Source of the DNA: Planctomycetaceae bacterium
Lineage (GTDB): Bacteria; Planctomycetota; Planctomycetia; Pirellulales; Thermoguttaceae
Assembly (NCBI GenBank): GCA_031266315.1
Contig: JAISBG010000211.1
Coordinates: 1-8,583, forward strand
Reading direction: 5' to 3'
Length of the DNA stretch: 8,583 nucleotides
Shown: piece by piece, positions 1 through 5,217 of the stretch
Position numbering within the stretch: position 1 is the first letter of the stretch
How the letters are laid out: each line of letters begins with the position of its first letter
Notes under the pieces: generated by a model
What the model saw: the letters and a program-made list of their open reading frames with translations, nothing else
Told to the model about the DNA's origin: nothing
Database searches by the model: none
Position numbers and translations under genes: made by a program

Positions 1-25
1 ATTTTAATTATTTTCGACTTTTTTT

Positions 26-148
26 TCAAAAAGATGCATCACGTGCCGCTTGCACGGCTAGTAACAGTAATGCGATTAGAACACCGATAATCGCAATCAC
101 CACCAGAAGTTCGACGAGGGTAAAGCCTCTAAAATGTCTAATTTTCAT
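26..148 (-). pseudogene. Truncated DUF1559-type prepilin, N-terminal 40 codons only
   Basis: The frame reads [20 protein letters not shown] and continues [20 protein letters not shown] before a TGA at 26-28. This is the type IV prepilin-like N-terminus seen in full-length planctomycete DUF1559 proteins: G8/F9 processing site, Glu13 (position 5 of the mature form) and the hydrophobic helix. The usual LLLPAVQAAREAARR is altered, with Leu in place of the conserved Pro, and nothing of the roughly 300-residue C-terminal domain follows. The start is well supported by AGGAG at 155-159, 6 nt before the ATG, and a good promoter lies at 187-214. The 5' end is therefore intact and the gene body is lost. 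It could be a decayed copy or, less likely, a genuine mini-pilin. The other two frames after the stop show no recognisable DUF1559 sequence before the window ends. Confidence 0.72.
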
Positions 149-186
149 TTTTTTCTCCTATAGAAAAAAAGGATGAAACATTGCAG

Positions 187-214
187 ATTATATGACAAAA
201 TAATCTACTGTAAA
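187..214 (-). promoter_or_regulatory. Sigma-70-like promoter for the truncated prepilin
   Basis: On the minus strand, -35 TTTACA (209-214) and -10 TATAAT (187-192) are separated by 16 bp. Five of six and six of six bases match the bacterial housekeeping consensus. Transcription would begin near 180, about 30 nt before the ATG at 148. This is a match by eye, with no expression evidence. Confidence 0.5.
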
Positions 215-345
215 TTGGAAAATGCCAAGCCGAGAAACGGCAACAGAATATCGCTCTTAGACAGAAGCGACACGATTTTGTGAACAGGTTCATTCCCACC
301 TACGAAAGTGGTGCATTACATAAAATGCAATGCGGAATCATACCC

Positions 346-421
346 GTGAAGTTATACGCAACTTTATAACTTCACAGTAATTCTCTACTCGGAAAATCCG
401 GTCGTAATGTAGAAAATTACT
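346..421. repeat. Two abutting stem-loops (inverted repeats)
   Basis: GTGAAGTTAT (346-355) pairs perfectly with ATAACTTCAC (366-375) across a 10-nt loop. Starting at the next base, AGTAATTCTCTAC (376-388) pairs with GTAGAAAATTACT (409-421) with one mismatch in 13 across a 20-nt loop. Neither arm resembles the dispersed palindromic element. The structure has no T-run of a classical terminator on either side. Its role is unknown; it could be part of a structured RNA, a protein site, or a relic of a mobile element. Confidence 0.55.
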
Positions 422-633
422 ATTCGCCGAAGCGATCACAAAATTGTTGACATACTCGAATTTTTTAATACCCGAATAAAAATTCAGGCGATTTATCTTT
501 CAAAATGGAAAATTTAATCATGTGATTATATTATCGAAAATTTAAGGAAAGTCAATTACCCCAACCCTTCAAAATTAAAAAATTTGAGGAATTGTTAATT
601 TTTTTTCGTTTATGCCCAAAAATCTAAAAAATC

Positions 634-660
634 GTAATTATTCAGCAGAATTTTCGTTAA
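634..660 (+). repeat. Outer box of palindromic element copy 1
   Basis: The sequence GTAATTATTCAGCAGAA followed by TTTTCGTTAA lies 16 bp outside the GGTGGGC end of copy 1. The same box occurs inverted outside copy 3 (5121-5149) and on both sides of copy 2. The similarity to the copy 3 flank continues through the spacer (GTAGGCAATCA versus ATAGGCAATCA) up to the element end. Confidence 0.55.
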
Positions 661-676
661 AAGTAGGCAATCATCA

Positions 677-823
677 GGTGGGCGATCTTTCGTTATTTGC
701 TAAAAGGTCGCGTCGGCGTCAGCCGACAGTGAATTAGATTAGCTACAGTCAATTGTGTTGCCTTCCGCTTTGGAATCAATACAGAGTCAACCGGCGCGAC
801 CCTTCAGCGAAGGGTCGCCCACC
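677..823 (+). repeat. Palindromic dispersed element, copy 1
   Basis: The ends are GGTGGGC (677-683) and GCCCACC (817-823). The right end holds a perfect 10-bp hairpin, GCGACCCTTC with loop AGC and GAAGGGTCGC (796-818). The left hairpin is interrupted by an insertion of about 7 nt near 690-697. A second hairpin GTCGGC / GCCGAC (712-727, loop GTCA) lies inside the left end. The centre contains ATTAGATTAGCTACAG and GTTGCCTTCCGCTTTGGAAT, which recur in copy 4 and, inverted, in copy 2. The element starts 22 bp past the stop codon of the lipoprotein, so it would form the 3' end of the pseudopilin operon transcript. It has no coding capacity. Confidence 0.88.
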
Positions 824-845
824 TTATCACTATTAACTATATTTA

Positions 846-1268
846 TTACATTTTGAAGTCGAATTTATTTACTTTATCTGTTTCGACAGTAATTTTTTGA
901 ATTGTTTGACTGCCGAATTCCGGCGGTGCAATATCCCGATATTCGACTTTGGACAACATCGGGTCAGGATTATCGACACGAGAACCGGGAACTTCTTCCA
1001 TTACGGAAATTCGTACCCGATATTCACCAGCAACAAGACCTTGCGGTGCCGGCATTGAATATCGACCATTGCTAATCGCCGAACCGGAATGAGTTCGCTC
1101 TTTTTGATTGCCAACCGGTTCGAATTCGATGTTGCCGTTGTTGACGGGATTCCCGCCAAGTGTCACTTCGCCCTCAATTTTCAAACGGTTTTGCGGATTA
1201 GAATCTGCACACCCTAAAACGAAAACAAAAAAGCAAACAAACGGTAAGAAAAAATATTGTTTAATCAT
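846..1268 (-). CDS. Lipoprotein with carboxypeptidase-regulatory-like (transthyretin-type) fold
   Basis: A 140-residue protein. Residues 1-19 form a signal peptide (MIKQYFFLPFVCFFVFVLG) ending in the lipobox VLGC, with Cys20 as the likely lipidated residue. The mature part begins with a spacer (ADSNPQNR) and then KIEGEVTLGGNPVNNGNIEF, the planctomycete pattern 'V-G-V-T-L-G-PV-G-F-P' of a beta-sandwich of the carboxypeptidase-regulatory/transthyretin type. It ends with the strand pattern AGEYRVRI and the C-terminal KFDFKM. Such proteins are commonly encoded directly after DUF1559 genes in this phylum; their function is not established and the cell envelope is the likely site. I chose the ATG at 1268 because it places Cys20 correctly. 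The frame stays open to a TTG at 1331, but that start would put 21 extra residues before the signal peptide and falls within an intercistronic hairpin. No clear Shine-Dalgarno is seen. Confidence 0.85.
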   Translation of the reverse strand: MIKQYFFLPFVCFFVFVLGCADSNPQNRLKIEGEVTLGGNPVNNGNIEFEPVGNQKERTHSGSAISNGRYSMPAPQGLVAGEYRVRISVMEEVPGSRVDNPDPMLSKVEYRDIAPPEFGSQTIQKITVETDKVNKFDFKM

Positions 1269-1313
1269 AATTTTTTTGTAGTAAAAATAAAGGATAAATA
1301 GAAACAATTTAAT

Positions 1314-1368
1314 TGCCGTGCCTGTCAACAATGTTTGTCAACAACACCCGCTAACAAACGGCACGGCA
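1314..1368 (-). promoter_or_regulatory. Intercistronic stem-loop between pseudopilin B and the lipoprotein
   Basis: TGCCGTGCC (1314-1322) pairs perfectly with GGCACGGCA (1360-1368). Just inside, GTTTGT (1333-1338) pairs with ACAAAC (1354-1359). One side is continuous between the two stems and the other carries a 10-nt bulge. The structure lies wholly in the 124-bp gap between the two genes and is not followed by a T-run on the minus strand. It is more likely an mRNA-stabilising or attenuating structure than an intrinsic terminator; this role is inference. Confidence 0.5.
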
Positions 1369-1392
1369 GCACAAAAAAACTGCAACGGAAAG

Positions 1393-2412
1393 TTATTCGC
1401 TGATACTTTCCCCGCCGCGTGAACTTGATAAGGCTCGCCAAACATCAATATTAATCGTATCACTTCGGAATTTGACGCTGCCGTCTCCCATTGCGGTTTG
1501 AACTCCGCCGGTGTGATAACTGCGGGAAGCAATATAATTTTCGTGTCCTGCCGGAGCCGGACCAATCGGAAATTTTGCCGAATCAAGCGATGTTTTTGTA
1601 CAATAACTGTTATGACAGCGGTCTCCTGTTTTGGAATTGGGACTGAGATAACCGGTAAAATAAGTTCCGGTTCCCCACCAAATCAACCCGCGTAAATCAT
1701 TTGTCGCACCGGAACCATCGTCATTGTTCCATTGCCCCTGAATCGTTTCGCCAAGTGCCATTGTATTGGAAAGACCGTCACTAACTTCGGTCATTTTGAT
1801 ACAAATTGTTGCCGCTTTGCTGCCGACAGCATACATTCCGCCTTTGGCTGTAACTTCTACTGTTGACGGTGTTGAACTGAACGGAATATTCGTCCAATAA
1901 GTCGTCAAAACACCACTGGAATCCGCATTAGGAACTGCAGCATTTCCGGCACAAACCACATAGTTGTGATGTTTGTAATTGTTGAAACTAGATTTAATAT
2001 CACTGTCCGTCGGACAGGAATAAACCGGTATTCTCAAATGGGCGAGCAAATCCACATTCCCTTTGGAAAAACCGGAATCAACCGTGTTGTCATTGTAATT
2101 CCTGTTAATATTGTACGAGGAATACAATGGTTGTTGTTCGATGTAGGGTAAAATGGTTATCGCCCAAGTGTTACGAACATCACCTTTGGAACCGGGCGGA
2201 AGTGTTTTGTAGGTGTCGTGGTAGTTGTGAGTTGCCAGCACGATATTTTTCAAGTGGTCGGAGCAAGTCATTCTCCGCGCCGCTTCGCGTGCCGCCTGAA
2301 CTGCCGGAAGAAGTAACGCAATCAATACTCCGATGATCGCAATCACAACGAGGAGTTCCACAAGCGTAAAACCGAAACGGCATAATTTATTTAATTTATC
2401 GTTTTTATTCAT
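1393..2412 (-). CDS. DUF1559 pseudopilin (H-X9-DG type), paralogue B
   Basis: A 339-residue protein with a 14-residue leader (MNKNDKLNKLCRFG) ending at a prepilin-peptidase site G14/F15. Glu19 is position 5 of the mature form, followed by the hydrophobic helix to about residue 42 and AAREAARR. The rest is the DUF1559 domain, with the C-terminal H-X9-DG motif at His300 (HTGGVQTAMGDG) followed by SVKF. The start is firm: ATG at 2412 with AAGGAA at 2420-2425, 7 nt upstream. It lies 45 bp after paralogue A, and the two share long blocks such as TVDSGFSKGN, DLLA-LRIPVY-CPTD and DTINID-WRAL, which indicates tandem duplication. Members are thought to be exported to the cell envelope through a type II secretion/pilin-like route; the molecular role is unknown. 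It is probably cotranscribed with paralogue A and the lipoprotein. Confidence 0.95.
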   Translation of the reverse strand: MNKNDKLNKLCRFGFTLVELLVVIAIIGVLIALLLPAVQAAREAARRMTCSDHLKNIVLATHNYHDTYKTLPPGSKGDVRNTWAITILPYIEQQPLYSSYNINRNYNDNTVDSGFSKGNVDLLAHLRIPVYSCPTDSDIKSSFNNYKHHNYVVCAGNAAVPNADSSGVLTTYWTNIPFSSTPSTVEVTAKGGMYAVGSKAATICIKMTEVSDGLSNTMALGETIQGQWNNDDGSGATNDLRGLIWWGTGTYFTGYLSPNSKTGDRCHNSYCTKTSLDSAKFPIGPAPAGHENYIASRSYHTGGVQTAMGDGSVKFRSDTINIDVWRALSSSRGGESISE

Positions 2413-2457
2413 AATCGTGTTCCTTATGTTAAGGTTGTTAATTGAATTTTAATATTG

Positions 2458-3474
2458 TTACTGATTGGACGCTTCGCCGCCGTAAGTGGTTGCTAACGCC
2501 CGCCATGTGTCAATATTAATTGTATCGGGAAAAAACCGGACAGAACCGTCTCCCAACGCGGCATTGACTCCGCCGGAATGGAAACTCCGTGCCGACATAA
2601 TCGTAATATTATTTGCCAATGACGCCGTAATGGGATGTCGAGGATTGTGCATTGTTCCGCCGCCCGGATACGTTGCATTGGAAAATTGAACATTATCCGC
2701 AGTGAGCGTATTAGGGGAACGATAAGTTGTGAATTGTCCGCCTTCGCCCCACCAGATTAAACCACGAAGATCAAGCGATCCCGCACTGTGTGCCGAAGGA
2801 CTTCGGTCACCTTGAACTGTTTCGGAAAGTGCAATCGTGTTGGAAAGACCATCGGTAACTTCGGTCATGGAAACCCATTTGTAACCGACAGACCACGAGG
2901 TATCGCTGCCAATCCGACATCCGCTCCAAAACATCGCTCCCAAAATTTCCGTAACGTCTCCGTAAATTACCCAGCCGCGACCTTGAGTTGAAGTTGTGGA
3001 AGTGCCGGGGTCGTTTGGTTGATAGACGGCGGCATTGCCCATACAAACCACCAAATTATGGTGCATGTAGTTGCTGTAAGTCGATTTTCGGTCTCCGTCC
3101 GTCGGACAAGTATAAACCGGAATACGAAGGTAAGCGAGTAAATCCTGATTTCCTTTTGAAAACCCGGAATCGACGGTGTTATTGTTGTAACCGCGACGGA
3201 AATTGTAGGAGGAGTACAAGGCTCCCTGTTCGATAAAGGGCAAAACGTACAATGCCCATGTTCCCATTGTGTCGCGGTCTCCACCAAGCGGAAATGCCTG
3301 ATGAGTGTCGTGGTAGTTGTGAAAAGCCAACGTAACATTTTTCATGTTGCTCTGGCAATTCATTCGGGCGGCGGCTTCTCTGGCTGCTTGAACAGCTGGC
3401 AACAGAAGAGCGATTAACACGCCGATAATCGCAATCACCACAAGAAGTTCGACCAATGTAAAGCCGAACGGCAA
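2458..3474 (-). CDS. DUF1559 pseudopilin, paralogue A, with start disconnected by a G-tract
   Basis: The 338 residues from TTG 3474 read [20 protein letters not shown], then the helix, AAREAAARMNC and a full DUF1559 domain with H-X9-DG at His299 (HSGGVNAALGDG). The body is intact. The start is not: the TTG has no Shine-Dalgarno and leaves a leader of only four residues. The frame is open upstream to a stop at 3577-3579 but has no ATG or GTG. A strong start exists at 3628 (AGGAG 7 nt before ATG), in the frame that joins this one only if the 12-base G tract at 3561-3572 had 11 or 14 bases. The joined form would be 389-390 residues with a leader of about 55 residues beginning MRKSMKNVKKTCVLKWVKQ. 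This could be phase variation, slippage, a frameshift mutation or a sequencing error. The gene is first in the probable operon and a tandem paralogue of 1393-2412. Confidence 0.9.
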   Translation of the reverse strand: MPFGFTLVELLVVIAIIGVLIALLLPAVQAAREAAARMNCQSNMKNVTLAFHNYHDTHQAFPLGGDRDTMGTWALYVLPFIEQGALYSSYNFRRGYNNNTVDSGFSKGNQDLLAYLRIPVYTCPTDGDRKSTYSNYMHHNLVVCMGNAAVYQPNDPGTSTTSTQGRGWVIYGDVTEILGAMFWSGCRIGSDTSWSVGYKWVSMTEVTDGLSNTIALSETVQGDRSPSAHSAGSLDLRGLIWWGEGGQFTTYRSPNTLTADNVQFSNATYPGGGTMHNPRHPITASLANNITIMSARSFHSGGVNAALGDGSVRFFPDTINIDTWRALATTYGGEASNQ

Positions 3475-3550
3475 AGAACGAAGGAGTGGAAAAGAGGTTA
3501 AAAAATTGTGTTCCGCAAGAGAAAACTCTTCGTCAATTTTTACCTTTTCA

Positions 3551-3628
3551 TCACATACTGCCCCCCCCCCCCTGCTTTACCCATTTTAACACACATGTTT
3601 TCTTCACGTTTTTCATTGATTTTCTCAT
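3551..3628 (-). CDS. Leader ORF of pseudopilin A, cut short by the 12-G tract
   Basis: From the ATG at 3628 the frame reads MRKSMKNVKKTCVLKWVKQ, then GGGG encoded by the G run, then SM and TGA at 3551-3553, giving 25 residues. It has the best initiation signal in the region and lies downstream of the 3731-3759 promoter. Removing one G continues the frame through AVCDEKVKIDEEF and LTSFPLLRSLPFG into FTLVELL without a stop. I therefore read it as the 5' exon-like half of pseudopilin A rather than an independent peptide gene. Several Lys/Arg residues come before the tract, as in prepilin leaders. Confidence 0.6.
   Translation of the reverse strand: MRKSMKNVKKTCVLKWVKQGGGGSM
3561..3572 (-). repeat. 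Homopolymer tract of 12 G on the coding strand (candidate phase-variation tract)
   Basis: Twelve consecutive C on the + strand lie within otherwise AT-rich DNA, between codon 19 of the leader ORF and the prepilin frame. A run of this length is very unlikely by chance here. Poly-G/poly-C tracts in the 5' part of surface-structure genes are established contingency loci in Campylobacter, Neisseria and Helicobacter. Length 12 gives 'off'; 11 or 14 gives 'on'. Confidence 0.75.
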
Positions 3629-3635
3629 CGTAAGA

Positions 3636-3640
3636 CTCCT
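3636..3640 (-). promoter_or_regulatory. Shine-Dalgarno AGGAG for the 3628 start
   Basis: AGGAG on the minus strand, preceded by six A, lies 7 nt upstream of the ATG at 3626-3628. It marks 3628, not the TTG at 3474, as the natural initiation site for the pseudopilin A message. Confidence 0.7.
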
Positions 3641-3685
3641 TTTTTGAAACGGTGATATAAACACAAAATCACGGTGGATTAAGTT

Positions 3686-3718
3686 ATCCGGCAGATCATT
3701 TCGATCACCTTACCGGAT
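3686..3718 (-). promoter_or_regulatory. Stem-loop in the 5' leader of the pseudopilin operon
   Basis: ATCCGG (minus strand, 3713-3718) pairs with CCGGAT (3686-3691). Inside it, GATC at 3703-3706 and GATC at 3694-3697 can extend the structure. It would lie at the very 5' end of the transcript from the 3731-3759 promoter, ahead of about 60 nt of leader. It may affect mRNA stability or regulation, but I recognise no riboswitch class. Confidence 0.35.
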
Positions 3719-3730
3719 TAAAGTAAAAAA

Positions 3731-3759
3731 ATAATACATGAAATGAAACTAAATGTCAA
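3731..3759 (-). promoter_or_regulatory. Near-consensus sigma-70 promoter of the pseudopilin operon
   Basis: On the minus strand, TTGACA (3754-3759) and TATTAT (3731-3736) are separated by exactly 17 bp. All six -35 bases and five of six -10 bases match the consensus. A/T-rich sequence at 3765-3777 just upstream could act as an UP element. The start of transcription would be near 3724, giving a leader of about 95 nt to the ATG at 3628. It is the best promoter in the window. Confidence 0.72.
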
Positions 3760-3807
3760 GCGGGAAAATTTTTTTATCCCCCCCAAAAGCGGTTGTGTTT
3801 ATAAATC

Positions 3808-3840
3808 GGTAATTATTCAACGGAATATTCCTAATTTTAA
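3808..3840 (+). repeat. Outer box on the left of element copy 2
   Basis: GGTAATTATTCAACGGAAT followed by ATTCCTAATTTTAA is a diverged match to the box at 634-660, in the same orientation relative to the element end and 11 bp outside its GGTGGGC. It carries a few extra bases in its second half. Confidence 0.4.
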
Positions 3841-3851
3841 CGCAAAAAATT

Positions 3852-4001
3852 GGTGGGCTATTTATCAAAAGCTTCGCTGAAGGGTCACGCCGATTGAGTC
3901 GTCATTGACTCCAAAATGGAAGGCAACACAGTTTGCCGTCGTTAATCTAATTCAACAGTCGGCAAACGCCGACGCAACCGTTCAGCGAACGGTTGCCCAC
4001 C
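3852..4001 (-). repeat. Palindromic dispersed element, copy 2 (inverted)
   Basis: The ends are GGTGGGC (3852-3858) and GCCCACC (3995-4001). The right end has a perfect 10-bp hairpin, GCAACCGTTC with loop AGC and GAACGGTTGC (3974-3996). Next to it is the second hairpin, GTCGGC with loop AAAC and GCCGAC (3958-3973). In copies 1 and 4 this second hairpin lies at the left end, so copy 2 is reversed. Its centre (TTGACTCC, GGAAGGCAACACA, GTTAATCTAATTCA) is the reverse complement of copy 1's centre. The left hairpin is degraded, keeping only CTTCGCTGAAG. It begins 67 bp past the stop codon of the two-helix protein gene. Confidence 0.85.
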
Positions 4002-4025
4002 TCTTGAGTTTTTTACATAAAGTCG

Positions 4026-4054
4026 GTTAACGAGAATTCCACTGAAATATTAAA
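4026..4054 (-). repeat. Outer box on the right of element copy 2
   Basis: Read on the minus strand it is TTTAATATTTCAGTGGAA followed by TTCTCGTTAACC, the same box as at 634-660 and 5121-5149. A spacer of about 24 bp separates it from GCCCACC at 4001. It overlaps no coding sequence. Confidence 0.5.
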
Positions 4055-4068
4055 CCGTATTGAGATAA

Positions 4069-4626
4069 TTACGGTTGAAAGCGGTAATCGAAATCGCATT
4101 TATTGGTAACAAGCCACGAATGATTATTGGTTTTTTCGAGTTCGATATTGAACCGAACGGTTTGGAATTGAGGAGTATCGATGGCAAAACCTTCGGAGGT
4201 TGCCTGTTTGGTTTTCCAATACACAACAGCATGGAACGAAACTTGTGCCAACGGCGGAGAAACTAACTGGTTGACTTCAAATTTCAGGTTTCGGAATTTG
4301 GCACTGGTCAAATGATAATATCCCATATAAAGCCGTGCAACACCACGAGTTCCTTCGGCTTTGGGAGAGATGAAACTCAAAACGCCGTCCAGATCATCTT
4401 CTTCGAGTTCGGAAGCCAAATGATTCAACATACGGGAGATTGATTTCCGGTCAGTGTCAACTCCGTAATAAAGTGCCAACCCAACACCCAACACCAAAAT
4501 TGTAAGACCAACAACAATCCCGAATGTTCGTCCGCGCGGATCGTATTGATAGACAAAATACCCAATCACGGCAACAACAACGGTCAAAAATATCCAAACC
4601 CAAAGACTATCCAAAAAAATCGACAT
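4069..4626 (-). CDS. Hypothetical membrane protein with two N-terminal helices and a soluble C-terminal domain
   Basis: I do not recognise a named family. From ATG 4626 the product is 185 residues. Two strongly hydrophobic segments lie at about 8-26 (LWVWIFLTVVVAVIGYFVY) and 35-54 (FGIVVGLTILVLGVGLALYY), joined by a short charged loop YDPRGRT. The soluble part (about 58-185) begins with an amphipathic acidic helix (MLNHLASELEEDDLDGVLSF). Strand-like segments follow: FRNLKFEVNQL, LAQVSFHAVVYWKT, QTVRFNIELEK and SWLVTNKCDFDY. That order of helices then curved strands resembles an NTF2/SnoaL-like fold, which is only an inference. The frame is open up to 4752, but the 42 extra residues are not signal-like and would precede the first helix. 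ATG 4626 has no obvious Shine-Dalgarno, so the start is moderately sure. The gene stands alone between two palindromic elements. Confidence 0.72.
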   Translation of the reverse strand: MSIFLDSLWVWIFLTVVVAVIGYFVYQYDPRGRTFGIVVGLTILVLGVGLALYYGVDTDRKSISRMLNHLASELEEDDLDGVLSFISPKAEGTRGVARLYMGYYHLTSAKFRNLKFEVNQLVSPPLAQVSFHAVVYWKTKQATSEGFAIDTPQFQTVRFNIELEKTNNHSWLVTNKCDFDYRFQP

Positions 4627-4780
4627 CGTAAAAATCAAAAAATTTTGTTTTGCATGAACAAACGGCAGATGATACCAACAAGGCACATCTAAACTTTCAA
4701 CCGGCATAGTATAAACTATCGAAACCATTTGGTATAGACCAAAGATTTTCAAACAATTGCCTTGACTTTGATTATTCGTG

Positions 4781-4857
4781 AACGGTTACCGTTTTTTAAC
4801 GCGAAACACACAAAAAAATAGTTTCATGATATTTCGCGGAAATTTCGCGTTTAAAAA
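4781..4857. repeat. Palindrome AACGGTTACCGTT overlapping a longer inverted repeat
   Basis: AACGGT and ACCGTT flank a single T at 4781-4793. Overlapping its end, TTTTTTAACGCGAAA (4792-4806) is repeated inverted as TTTCGCGTTTAAAAA (4843-4857) with one base of difference, and a further TTTCGCG lies at 4832-4838. The structure is upstream of the gene starting at 4626 and could be an operator. No regulator is identifiable. Confidence 0.35.
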
Positions 4858-4941
4858 TCTCAATTAATTGACCGTGCAAAGTATCGCAGTATTGAGAGTG
4901 GAAAGAGGCGGACAATTCATCAAAAGTTGTCGGCGAAAATG

Positions 4942-5104
4942 GGTGGGCGATCCCTTCGCTGAAGGGTCGCGCCGGTTGAATGGTAATTGATTCCAGAAAG
5001 GTTTGCCTCTATTGTTTCGGTAGCAGAATATTTATGAAGATCATACCGATTGGAATCAATTACTGCTCAACCGGCGCGACCGTTCAGCGAACGGATCGCC
5101 CACC
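4942..5104 (-). repeat. Palindromic dispersed element, copy 3 (symmetrical variant)
   Basis: The ends are GGTGGGC (4942-4948) and GCCCACC (5098-5104). Both subterminal hairpins are present: GCGA, bulged T, CCCTTC with loop GCT and GAAGGG-TCGC (4947-4970), and GCGA-CCGTTC with loop AGC and GAACGG, bulged A, TCGC (5076-5099). Unlike the other copies, the interior is also symmetrical: GTAATTGATTCCA near the left end matches TGGAATCAATTAC near the right end perfectly inverted (13 bp), and GCCGGTTGA matches TCAACCGGC. The GTCGGC second hairpin is absent. Orientation is assigned from the outer box at 5121-5149. It lies 113 bp past the stop of the VWA gene. Confidence 0.87.
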
Positions 5105-5120
5105 TTCTGATTGCCTATCT

Positions 5121-5149
5121 TTAACGAAAATTCTACTGAAATATTACCA
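5121..5149 (-). repeat. Outer box of palindromic element copy 3
   Basis: On the minus strand it reads TTGGTAATATTTCAGTAGAA followed by TTTTCGTTAA, closely matching 634-660, and sits 16 bp outside the element end. The spacer (GATAGGCAATCAGAA) is also similar to the copy 1 spacer. Confidence 0.55.
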
Positions 5150-5217
5150 ATTATTTTACTATTCCGGTGAGAAACACCTAATCCGGTAGAATCAGAATAT
5201 TGAATCGAATGTCTCTT

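Larger units (their letters stand above)
149..845. other. Intergenic region of about 700 bp between the prepilin remnant and the lipoprotein
   Basis: No credible gene is present on either strand. It holds the remnant's promoter (187-214), two abutting inverted repeats (346-421), several shorter ones (TCGCT/AGCGA at 251-270, TGCATT/AATGCA at 312-329, TCGC/GCGA at 424-435, GAATTTTT/AAAAATTC at 458-485), an AT-rich stretch (about 500-660) and the first copy of the palindromic element with its outer box (634-823). Short stems of 4-6 bp are expected by chance in this much DNA. Confidence 0.6.
3629..4068. other. Intergenic region between the two-helix protein gene and the pseudopilin operon
   Basis: About 440 bp without a gene. 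From high to low coordinate it holds the outer box 4026-4054, palindromic element copy 2 (3852-4001), a second outer box (3808-3840), a short run of seven C (3778-3784), the operon promoter and the leader stem-loop. Confidence 0.6.
4753..5217. other. Intergenic region between the VWA gene and the two-helix protein gene
   Basis: About 465 bp (nearly 600 bp to the preferred ATG at 4626) without a credible gene on either strand. It holds outer box 5121-5149, palindromic element copy 3 (4942-5104), a near-perfect inverted repeat (4792-4857) and a 13-bp palindrome (4781-4793). I could not find a convincing -35/-10 pair for the 4626 gene. Confidence 0.55.

Noticed and set aside
447..470. TTGACA on the + strand at 447-452 as a promoter
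   Set aside because: It has no -10-like hexamer at 16-18 bp, and no + strand gene follows.
1269..1331. N-terminal extension of the lipoprotein to TTG 1331
   Set aside because: It would place 21 residues before the signal peptide and start inside a strong intercistronic hairpin. ATG 1268 puts the lipobox Cys at residue 20.
3778..3784. Run of seven C upstream of the operon promoter as a second switching tract
   Set aside because: It is too short to be convincing and lies about 19 bp outside the -35 box, where length change would not alter promoter spacing.
4627..4752. 42-residue extension of the two-helix protein
   Set aside because: The extension is not hydrophobic or signal-like and contains aromatic/His-rich sequence unlike the rest. 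ATG 4626 directly precedes the first helix.
4781..4798. AACGG-TTA-CCGTT followed by T-run as a + strand intrinsic terminator
   Set aside because: The stem is only 5-6 bp with few GC pairs, and no + strand gene lies upstream. Listed instead as a possible operator palindrome.
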